Positions 1 to 13,349 of a stretch of DNA of 64,000 nt are shown here, one piece after another. Numbering within the stretch: position 1 is the first letter of the stretch; every line of letters begins with the position of its first letter. Where the stretch lies: NCBI RefSeq assembly GCF_019175385.1, contig NC_083342.1, forward strand, positions 114,328,376 through 114,392,375, given 5' to 3'. Below the pieces are notes generated by a model that saw only the letters and a program-made list of their open reading frames with translations, was not told the DNA's origin and searched no databases. The position numbers and the translations under genes are program-made. Source of the stretch: Lycium barbarum. Lineage: Eukaryota; Streptophyta; Magnoliopsida; Solanales; Solanaceae.

Positions 1-91
1 GATTGCATTATTCATGCTTTGTAACTCATGTATTATTGTGTACCTCTTATAGGAATTGAAGCTCAAAATAAATCAGTCAATGTGGCCTTAC

Positions 92-133
92 CTTTTTCTT
101 TTAGTCGCTGAACCTGTTCCTTGAAACTTGAAT
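92..133 (-). pseudogene. SOC1-like: Exon 5: K domain end, compensating -1/+1 changes
   Basis: The exon is 42 nt with acceptor TTTTCAG and donor AAAAAG|GTAAGG, which is the standard family length. The motif [11 protein letters not shown] is visible only after allowing a one-base loss in the T run near the start and a one-base gain in the A run at the end. Read in phase from exon 4 it hits a TAA. It continues the helical K domain used for dimerisation. Positions 1-91 are intron 5 with nothing recognisable, and the next exon is off the window. Confidence 0.8.
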
Positions 134-3100
134 CTGAAAAGAACAAGAAAAGATAAATGTCAAGGTCCCAAGACTTCATTAAGATGAACAAATCATTTCC
201 TGGTCTTTAATCAAGTAACCTTTCGTGCCCGTTATGGTGCTGGACACTCCGTTCCAACTGTTTTTCTATCTGTTGTAGTTCTTGAAGGGTACAGGAATGC
301 AGACCTTCTCCCCAAGAGTTTCCTGAAATTTCATTTGTTTTAGAAGGCTTTCTCAAAGGAAAGGGAGACAAATGACAGTGAAACAACTTTCGGAGTAAGG
401 TTTATTTGAACCTTTTTGATGTTTCAAGAAGCTCTATCTTCTTCATTAAACTTGCTGCCTCATGCTGCAAATATTGCATTGTTGTATAAGCTACGGTAAG
501 ACTTTTACCCAATTGTTTGCAAGAAAACTAATTGCTTTCCAATTCATCCCAAAGTGGAAACACAAAACCAAGGCTCTACCTGCAGATTCTGTGCCACACC
601 TTCGTTTTCAGGTTGAATTCTGTCTTTAGCATGCCTCTTATAACGCTCCATTATATCCTGCATGCTGCAAAATCCTTCATGTTAGTCTTTTCCCCTTTCT
701 TTTGAACAGCAGCAAATAGCAAAACCGAACTTTGAATGACAAACTATTCTAATAAGAACATAAGCAACTCTGGAAACTCTTCAAGTAGTTGAGAGTGGGT
801 TAAAATTGGAACATCTTTCATAACTAGGAAGGACAATATCACATGTTGCCATAACAATGGAATACAACAATACCATTGGTACAATAGATAATTATCATGT
901 CTTAAGCTATGGACTTTTTTTTTTTTTTTTTTTTTTTTGCTTCCTTTGCTTTATCAGCGGAGAGGAGGATGAAAAAGATTAGTAGAACAGGTTGAATCAT
1001 CATGCTCCAAACGTTTACAGCAGCTTAGTGTCATTGGCCTAGACTCGTTATAGCATCACCTAGCAAGAGTATCCCCTTGATAAACGCTAGGTACTCAAAA
1101 GTGTGGCTTGACTCTCACAATCGTCAATACCCATAGCAAGCTCGCTATGTTTGTGTGAAGATGGCAATAAATATTTTTTTTGATAAGTGTGGTATCTATT
1201 CCAGCTAGCGCGCACCTCGACTAATTTCACGGGATACATGCCACCTCCCACCAGATACCAGATAACTCCGTCCACAAAGGCTAGAACAGATGGAAAGAAA
1301 TCACCTAGTGTTTCGTCTCTGCTGGGAATCGAACCTGACACCTCATGGTGCTCAACCCACTTCATTGACTACTAAGTCGCACCCTTAGGTGCAAGATGAC
1401 AATATATCTAGTAGAGAAGTTTCCAAGGTGTGGAGAAGCAAGTGTGTTTCGATTTACAACTATTTAACACAAGACTCACTAGATTCGCTACACACTTGAA
1501 ACACCTCAGTAGTACACTCACCTTTCTAGTTGGACTTGCTGACTAGATCGTTTAAAAATGGGGAGTCCCCCTCCTATTTACTGCCAAGGAATCTTCAAGA
1601 ACCCCTAAACTCGCTTGTGGCATTCCTTAAGTCAGTGGTCGTGGACTGGCCGCCATGGCGCTCTTTAGAACCTCCCGTCGCCTAAATCCAGCATGCCTTG
1701 AAGACCTCCAGGGTGGGGTACCAGGTCCTTCTCGGCGTCTTTGTCAGCCTTTAGAGCCCTTCCATGAAGCATTTTTTTTCCCCATTCAAGCCAGTAACCT
1801 CGGGCATTGCCCTTTCATTATGGAAGGTTTGGCTTGACCCCTACCATGTCTATATATTCCACAAAAACTTACAACATTGAAGGGGAAAATGGACCTGTCC
1901 TCCAAAAGAAAGATTGAACAAATCAATCTTTCCCAGAAAAGAAAGAGATTCTACTATACTGGTTTCCTTGCTACTATACTAAGAGCAAGTTCAACTAACA
2001 AAAAAATTAGCTTTGTTGAATCTCCTTCTAATACTTGGCAGTTGCCATCTATCAAGTTGAACTAGTCCCTTCACCTCTCTAGGAAACTGATTAAAGAGGT
2101 AAAGAAGGTTCTTTTTCTACTTTGAGATGCAAGTTCGCAAGGTAGTTGGCCACTTGAGTTGCTTCTCTAAACCAATGTAAAATCTGAACATCCGCTTGAG
2201 AAGTGATTTGAACAGTGTCCCCTATCAACCTCTTGAGCTTAGGATTGTTGGTGTGTCCATTGATGTAAATATTGGCTGAGATCATTAGTTGCAGAATTGG
2301 TACTTTTCTTCTATTTCGTTACTCACTTTATAGACTCAAACGAAAATTCATGCAGCAGACTCTGGCTTAGACGGTCAAGAAGACACTTGCAACTTAAGAA
2401 GAAACAATATCTATCCTTGGCTAGCAAGTTGATACTCATTAATTGTTTGTCAGACAATCAACCAATGCAACCGATAAGATATCCCTATTTCCTTTGGTGA
2501 CAAGAATGGACATATGGATAGCGGCTAGTAGAAGGAACTTTCTACAGTGAGGAGTTATACAGGAAATTCTTCCGATTAAAGGGAAAAGGAGGGTGCATGG
2601 ACTAGGGATAAGGAACTTATGGCCTATGATCTTTAAAAACTGTTTGTCACACCAGTATCCTTTTGGAGGATCCTGAGTCCTGACTGCATTTTTGAAGGAT
2701 TTGAACCACATAATATATGGCTACAAAGCAAAAACCTCTTATGCAAAATGACTGTGGAGACAGAATCAAGAGCACCATTTAGTTTGGCATGCAAATATAT
2801 TAATTCCAAAAACACAATTCAAGATTAATGCTGTGCCACAGATTTTGCTCCTCCTCATGATATGAGATGTAGTAGCTGTTGTTATGAAATGTAGTAGCTG
2901 AATTAGCATTTTATTAGTTGTATTAGTTAATTAGCTAATGTGGCAAAGTTAGTTAAAGTCTCAAAGTTAGTTACAAGTCCAGAAATCAGTTACAGGTTAG
3001 CATAGCAGTTGACAGCTGTGTAATTGATTAGATTCACTTTATAAATACCTTGTAACTCATACAATCAAACATCAATGAATATACATTTTCTCATAACTCT

Positions 3101-6100
3101 CTCAATATTCCTCTCTCTAGATAAATATCTCGGTTGAACCCTGAACTTAGCTTACAGTTCTTCAAGTTCCCAACTTCTAGATCTGTTAGTTCGAATTTGA
3201 TTGCACTTTGTGCATCACCTCACGATGGGGATATTTTGAAATATATACATGTGAGATGCCCGTGGGATGAGTTTGCATACACACATGAAGATACTTGGTA
3301 GGCGTTTGGCCATACAAACCAAATATTTTCACTTTTGTTTGGAATTTTTGAAGTTGGACTTGTGTTTTATTATAGTTTTTGCAAAAAAAATATTTGATCG
3401 TTTGAATGTACTAAAAGTGAAATATGTGAAAACATGATTTTGGGTGTTTTCCAAAAGTTGCATTTGAAATTTTCATGGCCAAACATTGATTCAAATAAAT
3501 TGAAAAAAAAGTTCCGAAAAAAAGTGAATAATTCTCGTGGCCAAACTAGTCTCTATAAGATTATGTACAGATGCTGAAATATTAAACTTGTTCAAATTGT
3601 ATTTTATTTAATTTACGAACTAGAGTTTTAATTATTTAAGAATTTTGATTTTTGAAATATATGTATTAGAGTATGGATTTGTTCATGTACTTTGGAAGAG
3701 GTGAAGTGTAGAATAAAATAATGAAGATACATGTATACTAGTCTAGATACATGGTGTAGACTTATAAACACCCATGTATGCTAGTCATTTCATGCAAACG
3801 AAGTAGTGAAAAACTATCCATCCTCACGTCTCTTCTTGTGAGGTCCTTTAAGTGTGTGATATTGTTGTCTTCCTCTCTAAAATTTTCTAACATTTGGTAT
3901 CAGAGCTGGTGTGCTTGGAAGATAACTGAATGTAGAGTTTGACTAACACTAATGAAACTCCATTTTAAGTTCCGATGCGGACTAAACAAAAGTATGAAAA
4001 TTGGTACATTCGAATGAAGGCCCCGCTTGGTGCCTAAGATGTTTGGAAACTGGTGGAAAACAGAGTTAATGAAACGAAAGATGTCGTTGCTACAAAGAAG
4101 AAAGGTCGTGAAGGGGCTTACTCTCATATATCAAAGTTTGGATGAAAAGGTGTTCGAGGAGGTTGCATATGCAACCACCTCCAAGCAAATATGAGATATT
4201 CTTCCAACCATTAGAGGTTTGGACAACATGAAAAAGGTTCGTCTCCAAACCATAAGAGGAGAGTTTGAATTATTGTAAATGAAGGAATCCAAATCAATTT
4301 CGAATTACACTTCAACAGTCATGAATTTAGTTATGTTGTGGTTGTCATTGAAGAGTCCAAGGACTGTGACACTATAACCATAGAAGAGTTCATGCGTTCT
4401 TTTCAAGCTCATGACGAAAAATTGAAGTAATTGAGACAAGAAATGGTTGAGCAAGTTTTGCAAGCAAAGCTTTCTTTGAAGGAGAAAGATGAATGGTGTG
4501 GCTCACAACAAAGACATTGTGGATGGAAGAGGTGGTAATCAACCACAAACAAATAAAGTAAAAAAGTAACACTCCAACCAAGGAAGAGGTCGTGGAAGAG
4601 GTAGAGGATGAAGGCCATATCAAGGAAGATATAATAAGTCAAATACTGAACGTTATACTTCCCAAAAAAATAATTATTTTTTTGGGAAGTGTAAAAAAAA
4701 TATGGAGCAGAAAAATAATTTTATGGAGATAAAAATGAAGATGAAAATTGCACTTTACTTCTTACATCCAAAGGAGAAGAAAGTGAAGAAACAAACCAGT
4801 GGTACCTTGATTTTGATGCAACATTTTTGTGGAAGTATCACTTTTGGGGACTCATTGCGAGTTGCAATAAGAGGAAAATATGCGGTTTTAATTCGAAAGA
4901 TAAAAGTCATCAATTAATTTCTAATGTCATGTATGTACTCGAGATGAAAAGTAATATTTGAGTTTGGAAAAACTTTTGGACAAAAAATATAACATTCTTT
5001 TGAAAGATAAAAGGTCGATTATGAAAGATGAAAAATAAGAGATTAGCCAAGGTTCCAATGATTAAAATAAAATGTTTGTTTTGAATCTTCAAATTGATGT
5101 GCCGAGTTACTTATACCCACATGTCAAAGATTCATCTTGATTTTGGAAAATAAGATTTGGTCATTTAAATTTTCATAGTCTAAGGTTAGTGAAAAGGTTG
5201 CCAACTATCGATCATCTTAATCAACTTGGTGAAAGATGTCTCTTCCGAAAGCTAGCAAGGAAAAGCTTTGCTAAAGAGTCTTTGACAAGAGCACGATAGC
5301 CTTTGGAATTGATTCACAATGTATGTGGACCGATCAATCCGTCATCACTTGGTAGAAGTAATTATTTTCTTCTCCTCCATAATGAATTTTCTCAGAAAAC
5401 TTGGATTTTTTTTAAAAAAAAAAAAACCTGAGTTGTTTTGAAACCTTAAGAAATTTCATGTCGATTCGATAATAGTGGATACACTTCAAATGAACTCAAG
5501 TTTTTTTGTAGGAAGGATGAAATTCATCATTCTTTGACTGATTCAAGATCACCTCAAAAAAATGATGTCGTTGAAAGAAAGAATTGCACTATTCTAAACA
5601 TGGCAAAAAGTATGTTGAAGAGCAAAAATATGCCTAAGAAACTTTAGGCTGAAGCAATTGCTTGTGTGGTGTATTTATCAAATCAGTTTCACATCAGAAG
5701 TGTTCGTGAGAAAATACGACAAGACGCTCGGAGTGGTTTAAACAAAAAAATTGCTCACTTACGAGCATCTGAAAGCATTGCTTATATGTATGTACCAGAT
5801 GAGAAGAGATCTAAGCTTGATGGCAAAAGTGAGATGTGTGTTTTTATTAGTTAGGATCAAAGTTCTAAAGGGTAATAAGCTTTATAACACAAGAAATGAT
5901 GAAGTTATCATAGGAGATGTTAAATTTGATGAAGGTCGTGTTTGAGAATGAAAAATTAAAGAAAATTACTACTTTAGTCCATTTTATGATGAGGAAGATG
6001 ATGAAGAAGTAGTGGAGTAGCCTACTACACAACCTACAATACCTTCACCGGGAGTTCAAGAAGTTGGGGAATTAAGTTCAAGCAGAGTACCTAGAAAGAT

Positions 6101-9100
6101 TAGAAATCTTCGTGAATTTTATGATGCACCGAAGAGTTAATAGAAAATTTAAGTGCTTTTAACTCATTTTTGTTTATTAGTGGATAGTGAGCCTCTAAGT
6201 TATGAAGATGCTGCCAAAAAATTAAAATGGAGATATGTTATGGACGACAAAATCAAGACAATCAAGAAGAATGATACATGAGAGTTGGTTACACTTCCAC
6301 GAAACAAAGCAATATTGAAGTCAAATGAGTTAACAAGCTAAAGAAAATTCTAAAAACAAAAAGTGGAGAGGTACAGAGCAAGATTGGTAGTTAAGGGGTA
6401 CAAACAAAAGGCCAATATTACTATGATGAAGTTTTTGCTTCAGTAGCTCGATTGATAACAATCTGTTTGATAATTTCCTTGTCATCCCAAAATCAATAGA
6501 AGACTAATCACGTGGATGTGAAGTCAGCTTTCTTAAATGGAGTTTTGGAGGAAGAAGTCTACATCGATCAACCTTTGGGTAATAAGGGTGAATGACATGA
6601 AGTTAAACTCTTGACATTAAAAAGGCTCTTTATAACTTGAAGCAAACTCTACAAGCTTGGAATTATAGAATTGACATATACTTCCAAACACTCAACATGC
6701 ACTTTATCTAAAAGTTAACAATAAAGGCGACATATCAGTTGTTTGTTTGTATGTGGATAATTTTATCTTGACAGAAAATAATCTAAAGATGTTTGAATAA
6801 TTCAAAGGAGCAATGACAAGAACATTTGGGATGATGAACATTGGCTTAAATGTCGTACTATCTTTACATTACAAAGGAAAGTATATATAGGGATGTTATA
6901 AAGGTCATTTTACTTTGGAAATCTAAAGAAGACCAAAGTAGAAGAGATATCTATTTACTTCAATTTATCATAGAGTAACTTATAAACACTTTACGCAAAG
7001 AAAATAAATAGATTAGAGATGGTGTAAGAGAATGGAGATTGTGTACAATTAAGTGTATATAGTCTATTTTTGTTATTTTTAGTATTTGAATATCGCGTGA
7101 AGCACAATTAGTTCACTATTAAAATAAAATAGCTAATCAAAATTGAGTCTTCAAAATGAAGATGACTTTAAATTTGAAATTATGCATCGAAAAGTTTATA
7201 TGATCAGTTCACTTATTAAGTAGCAATTACAAGTAACTCTTTTGATAAGCATTAATATGGTAAAAAATAATAACTAATATGTTATCATATGTTAAAACTC
7301 ACTAATAAGGTGAAAAAAGATCTTTGCACTTATATCCACAGAAGAATCTGTTAATCTTTTCAATCGGATCAGTGCAATCCCTCTTTCTTATATCAAAAGA
7401 TTAACTAAATCATAAAATAAAATGAAACTCAACTTGCCTTCTCAAAAAATAAAAAATGAAACGCAACTTGGAATACAAACTAGGCAAGTCGACTATCAAG
7501 TCTACTTAAAGCTCACTCAGACATGAATAGTGAATCAAATATTAGAGAAAAGAGTAAGGAAAAAATCAATGATAATGTTAGGATTATGCATAATGACAAT
7601 TAGTTGTTACTTAAGAAATATGAACACTCAACACTCAAAGGTGAAATTGAAATAATACCAAAAAACATTAAGCTAATCATTGAGTAGCTTAAGACCTTAA
7701 TAATAGATCTCTTTGGAAATCCTCGCATAACCCTTGTAGGACAATAATATAACTCAATTTTTGAAAGGAGGGGCGCTTCCGATTCTATCGGTGCTTGAAA
7801 CAATTTTGTCTTCTCTGTATTACTATTCCCTTGGTTAGCAATAATTGTTGTTTTTCCGATATTTGCGGGTTCTTTAAAGTACACCAAATCAGTATAGCTA
7901 TCCTTCTTATGACACATCAACACAATTTGAATTAGTATCGAAATAAGTACTAAATAATTTCTTTTTTTCATTTACTTGTTGATGTAAAATTATCTTCCAT
8001 TCAATAGAAAATTCTTTCGTTTTGAAGAAATTACCTACTGATTGTGTCTCTGACCTTATAGTTCTCTACCCGCTTCATTGACCACTAGGCCCACACCCTT
8101 GAGTGTATCGACTCAAATATCATGCAAATAATTTAAACATCCAATCCAAAACAAGGGTGGAAAAGCTGGAAACCTACTTTATAATCCCGTTTGAATGTTT
8201 TTTCACAATTTCATGTGAAACAATTACATAACTCTAAAGTGAAGAGCATTATATGTATGTAAGCTAAACTTAGTATGCATATAACATTGGCACAAATTAT
8301 AAACTATTCTAGCTGTTTATCTTCTGAAGTGTTTTTTTTTTGGGGGGATCTGAATATCCATATCTCTTACTTCTATATATCTCAATAAAATTAAAACTGC
8401 ATCTTTAATTAAGTGTACGTGGTCCTGATCTTCCTCATAACTTATTTAATTTGCATTTCAAATGTAAAGGGATTGTCACATTTGTATGAAATGATATGAG
8501 GAAAGCACTTGCATGTGAGGAAGGAGGTTTAGAGGGGGGAGGGGGGGGGGGGGGGGGGGGGCTGAGGAAGCTTTTCAATTTGTAGTACATATTAAAGAAC
8601 TAAAACAACAAAATGATAAATTGACAAAAAGATAGTTGACTTAAAAGAATGAAAAAGGGTCAAAAATGTCCTTAAAATATGCAAATTTTATTAAAGTTGT
8701 CCTCGGTTAATAGTTTGGCCCAGAAATACCCCATGTCGTTAATAGTTTGGCTAAAAATGCTCCTATTGTTACTTAATTGGGTAAAATTGCCTTTATTTCA
8801 CAAAAACTTAACGGAACATAACTGAAAAACAATAACGACATATTTGGAGCTACACGCATACATTGAAGGCATATTTGATCCAATTTAATTGCTAACTGCA
8901 ATTATTCCACAACTTGTGACATATCATTTATTAAGCAACTTGGTTAAATTCTAGGAAATTCTCACCAATTTAAGGCATCACATATGCACATACTATTCCT
9001 GATAAAAATAATAGACCCCTTTTCTTGTTTCTTTTCTTTTTAACTCTCTTTAACTTGTACCGACCCGCTAGGTTGTATGTGTGTGGGTGTGGGGGGGGGG

Positions 9101-12100
9101 GGGGGGGGGGGAACTAGACCTCCGTTGGGAATTTTCGAGGCCGCGAGTGAGTTCGTAGCGTGTTTTTATGTGTATGTACATGTGTTGTTTGCGTCTGCAG
9201 GGCCTCATATTGGTGTTGGGATCTTTGGGTGAAAAACTGGTGTAAAAACTGAGCTACTGGTCAAAATGGACCGCTACAGCGGGTACGGTACCGCCGTAGC
9301 GGGTCCGTCGTAGAAATGATAGGCTCGTCGCTACGGTGAGCCGGGGATTAATGAGGTCCGACATAGTGGGAGGGTTCCCGCTATAGCGAGACCGCTGCAA
9401 TGAGGTTTTGATCGCTGCAGCGGTCAACGGGAGGCAGAAATCGTGTTTTATATCCTTTCCGAACTTATTCCTAACACAACTCTAAAATAGTCTTCAAGAA
9501 CTCCTGTGGCGAAATTCTAAGGCTAGGGCTAAAATACTCTTGAAAAGTAAGTCTCAACCCTTAGTCTTTGTTCATTCCATCATCATGTTAGATTCCATGA
9601 TTAGTTAAAGGTCCGTAAATGGTGAATGGAAGGGCTAAAACCCTGGAACTTAAGAAACCCTTGATTAATGAATGCGTTATTGTTTTTTAATCATCTAGAA
9701 GTATAGATTATCACTTCCTAGGATGAGAATTGATTATTACATGATAGGAATGATGTATTGAGACTTAGGATTTCATAAAGATGATAACTTTGGCATAAAA
9801 ACTGCTTGTAGAAGGGTTGGAATGATTAGAAAACCTATGAGCAGATAGAATATGATTATTGGGGTTGATATTATGATGAATTCACACTTAGTTATAGTTC
9901 ACCCATTTAAAAAGGGTAGAAGTAGTTGGGTTGTTTTCCCAAAATTATTGTATTGATTGAATAGATGATTCGAATACTCATGTAGCGCTATATTTCTAGA
10001 CTTTGAACATTCGGAAGCTTTGCGAAGTGGGAAAGCTATCGCGGAGTAATTACATTCTCTTAGTTCTGCTTTTAGGTAGGTTGCGGTCTACTTGAGTTAG
10101 ACTTTGATTAGTTGATTGCATATGTTATGAAATGGATAGAAAAAGCATGATTAGGGCTTCGGACATAAAGTGTGGTTGGAAATTCCCTTATTTGATAATT
10201 GATTGATTGATCATGTGATTAACTATTATGATATGGTAAAGAAGGAGTTAATGAATATTCTTCTTGTTGACTTGAAGTAATCGCTTACTCATGGTATTGA
10301 TGAATTGATTCTCGAGTCTTGATATGACTTGTGACATGGTGATTTGTGTTCCTTGATATTGATTTATTGATTGTTCACATTCCTTAATTGATTGTGGAAT
10401 GGAAATACATTGTGATAAGAAAGATATTATAAATATGAAAAGGCACATTTGACAAGGGGGTGAGGATGTGCCTAGTTATGGGCTCGTGATCCGAGGTCAG
10501 TTTCGGAGCGAGTGGTACTTGGACATTATGGGTCCCCTGCAGGTCATGACTATCTCGGAAAAACAATATCATTGAGCATTTGTGTACATGGTTGAGATAC
10601 TTTCATTATTTATTGCATTGCATCGGACTCATGGCTACTTGGCCAAACACTACCATTTAGCATGTGTATACATATATGTGACATAGTTGAGATAATTCGT
10701 GAGATACAGCTGTGTTGGTGATTACATGATTGAGTTACTTTTATTGATTGTTGGTTGTGTGGGCTTATCTTAATTCAGTGGTATGATTCTTGTTGATAAC
10801 TTCTTGTGGTTATGTGTTGTTGTGCCTATCTGTTGTTTTATTGATTTCGCAATTTATGTATCATACTAATCTTACTCGGCTATAATACCTACCGGTACAT
10901 AGTGTTTGTACTGATACTACCTTGATGCATTCTTTTGAGTGCAGATTGTGATCCAGAGGCATTTACGAGACCTCATATTTAGCATGAGGCTAGTTTTTGA
11001 CAGATTCGAGAGTGAGCTCTTATCCATGCCAGGCCGCCTGAAGATCTTTCCTATTTTAGATGTCTACTTCACTTCAGACATTTATGTTTATTTCAGACAG
11101 TTGTTCATTCTTTAGAGAGTTATGTTTTAGAGTCCTTGTATGATGACTTTTGAATTTTGGGGTTGTAATAGCTAGACTTCCGTACTTTCATTTATTTACG
11201 ACATGACTAGACGTTTGAATGATTGTTACTTTGTTTATATTCTTGATAGATCTAAAAATGGCTAGGTAATTGGTAATCGTTAGATGGTTTGTTAAGAGGA
11301 TTGGTTTGCCACTAGGTGAATTAGTGTGGGTGCCACTCACGGCTATTGGGTCATGACAAAGTTGGTATCAGAGCATTAGGTTCATCGATCTCGCTATGGG
11401 ACATGTCTACTAGAGTCTTGCGGATCGGTACGGAGACATTTGTACTTATCTTCGAGAGGTTATGGGACACTAGGAAAATTTAATTTCTTTTTCTTTCGTG
11501 CTACGTGATTCCAATTGGTATTTGGATAATTCAAATTAGTATCTGAATTTTCTTTCTATTCTCTCAAAGATGGTGAGGACTCGTGCGACAGAAGCAAATG
11601 AGGCGCCTGTGCCGGCCGCTAGGGCCACAGTTCGTGGAGGAGGCCAGGCCAAAAGGCGTTGTCATGGTAAAGGCAGGGAAGCAGCAGCACCAGCCAGGGG
11701 CGAGGCACCTGTGGCTGCTCAGCACCGCATTAGTCCCCTAAGCCTCAGGTAGTTCCAGATGAGACAACAGAGATTGAAGCAGCACCAGCTCAGCCAGATA
11801 CTATAGCTCCTCCTCAGTGTTGTCAGATGTGATGGTCCGAGTGTTGAACCTGCTAAATGGCTTGACAGAGGAAGGTGTGTTACCAACTGTTCCAGGTGCT
11901 CAGGGTGCCAGAGTGGGTGATCCGTTTCCCAGCGGAGTTCGTGCTCTAGCATTACAGCATGCTGTAACTGTGGCTCCTCGTTTGGATAAGGCTCCGGATT
12001 AGAGGTATTTCCTAGACCAGTGGGAGGTTCAGTGTTGACCGAGGATGAGCATAATTTATTTTGGAGGTTCACTAAGATAAAGCCTCTAGAGTTCTTCAGC

Positions 12101-13301
12101 ACTGAGGTTGAGAATGCTTACGAGTTCATTATGGACTGTCATGAGAGTCTCCATAATATTGGGGGGGGGGGGGGGGGGCGAGGGGTGGTAGAGAAGTATG
12201 GTGTGGAGTTTGTTACCTTCCAGCTCTTGGGTGATGCCAAGTTATGGTGGAGGGCTTTTGTAGAGTACAGGACAGCGGGGTCACCTCTGTTGACATGGAC
12301 TCAGTTTTATCATGTGTTCTTAGACAAGTATGCTCCTCATACTTTGATGGACTGCAGGATTGATGAATTCAGTAATATTGAGCAGGGTAATTTGTCTGTA
12401 GCTGCTTATGAGGCTCGATTTCATTCGTTGTCTCATTATGCCCTCCACCTTGTGCCTACTGAGGAGGAGAAGGGGTTAGGAGATTTATGAAGGGATTGAA
12501 CACCGCCCTTCAGTTGTCAGCTTTTCAGCTTGCAACAACAAGTGCTTCCTTTCAGGAAGTAGTGGATCACATTAGGACCATTGAGGGTGTGAGGCAGGAC
12601 AGTTATAATAAGTACACAGAGAAGAAGGCCTGAAAGGATAGTAGTTTCAGTGGCTCTTTCTCAAAGGGCCAGGGTTCCTGGGTCTTTTCGGGATGCCCTT
12701 TTCAGTCACCCATACAAGCTATAGCTGGGGGCCCATCGGGTGCCAGTCAGCACTATTTCAGTCAGCCAGGGGGTTCGCAAACCAGAGCCCCAGATTATGG
12801 TGGTTACTCGCCTTCGTCCGTCTCTATTCAGCGCCCGACACTAGACAACGGATGCTTCGAGTGCGGTAATACGGGATATTTCAAAAGAAATTATCCCAGC
12901 CAGGGTACTCAATTTTAGGCTCCCAGAGCTTCAGCATCAGGTAGAGAGAGAGGATCTTATGGGGGTAACTACGCTCAATCTGGGCGTGGCGTTCACACGA
13001 CAGGTATGGCAACCAGCCTAATCGAGGCAGGTTTCAGATTGGTAGAGGTGGACATCAGCCGGGCAGAAGCGGAACCCTGACAAGACAGGTTGATCGCGAT
13101 GGATCGCAAGCTACTGGCGGACAGGTTCATTGTTATGCCTTTCCTGATAAGACAGGCTGAGGGCTCAGATGCAGTTATTATAGGTAACATCTCAATCTGT
13201 CACTGGATGGCTTCTGTATTGTTTGACCTGGGTTTTATATTTTCTTATGTGTCTACATATTTATCTGTGGGTCTTGATATGGTCTGTGATTTACTTGATG
13301 C

Positions 13302-13349
<48 letters not shown>

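Noticed and set aside
1087..1375. ORFs on both strands over 1087-1375
   Set aside because: The region is a SINE with B box and target-site duplications; the reading frames are incidental.
1655..1837. 60-codon ORF in the GC-richer segment, considered as an organelle insertion or exon
   Set aside because: I could not match it to any plastid, mitochondrial or nuclear protein. No splice context supports it.
11719..12102. 127-codon minus-strand ORF
   Set aside because: It is antisense to gag, which is recognisable on the plus strand.
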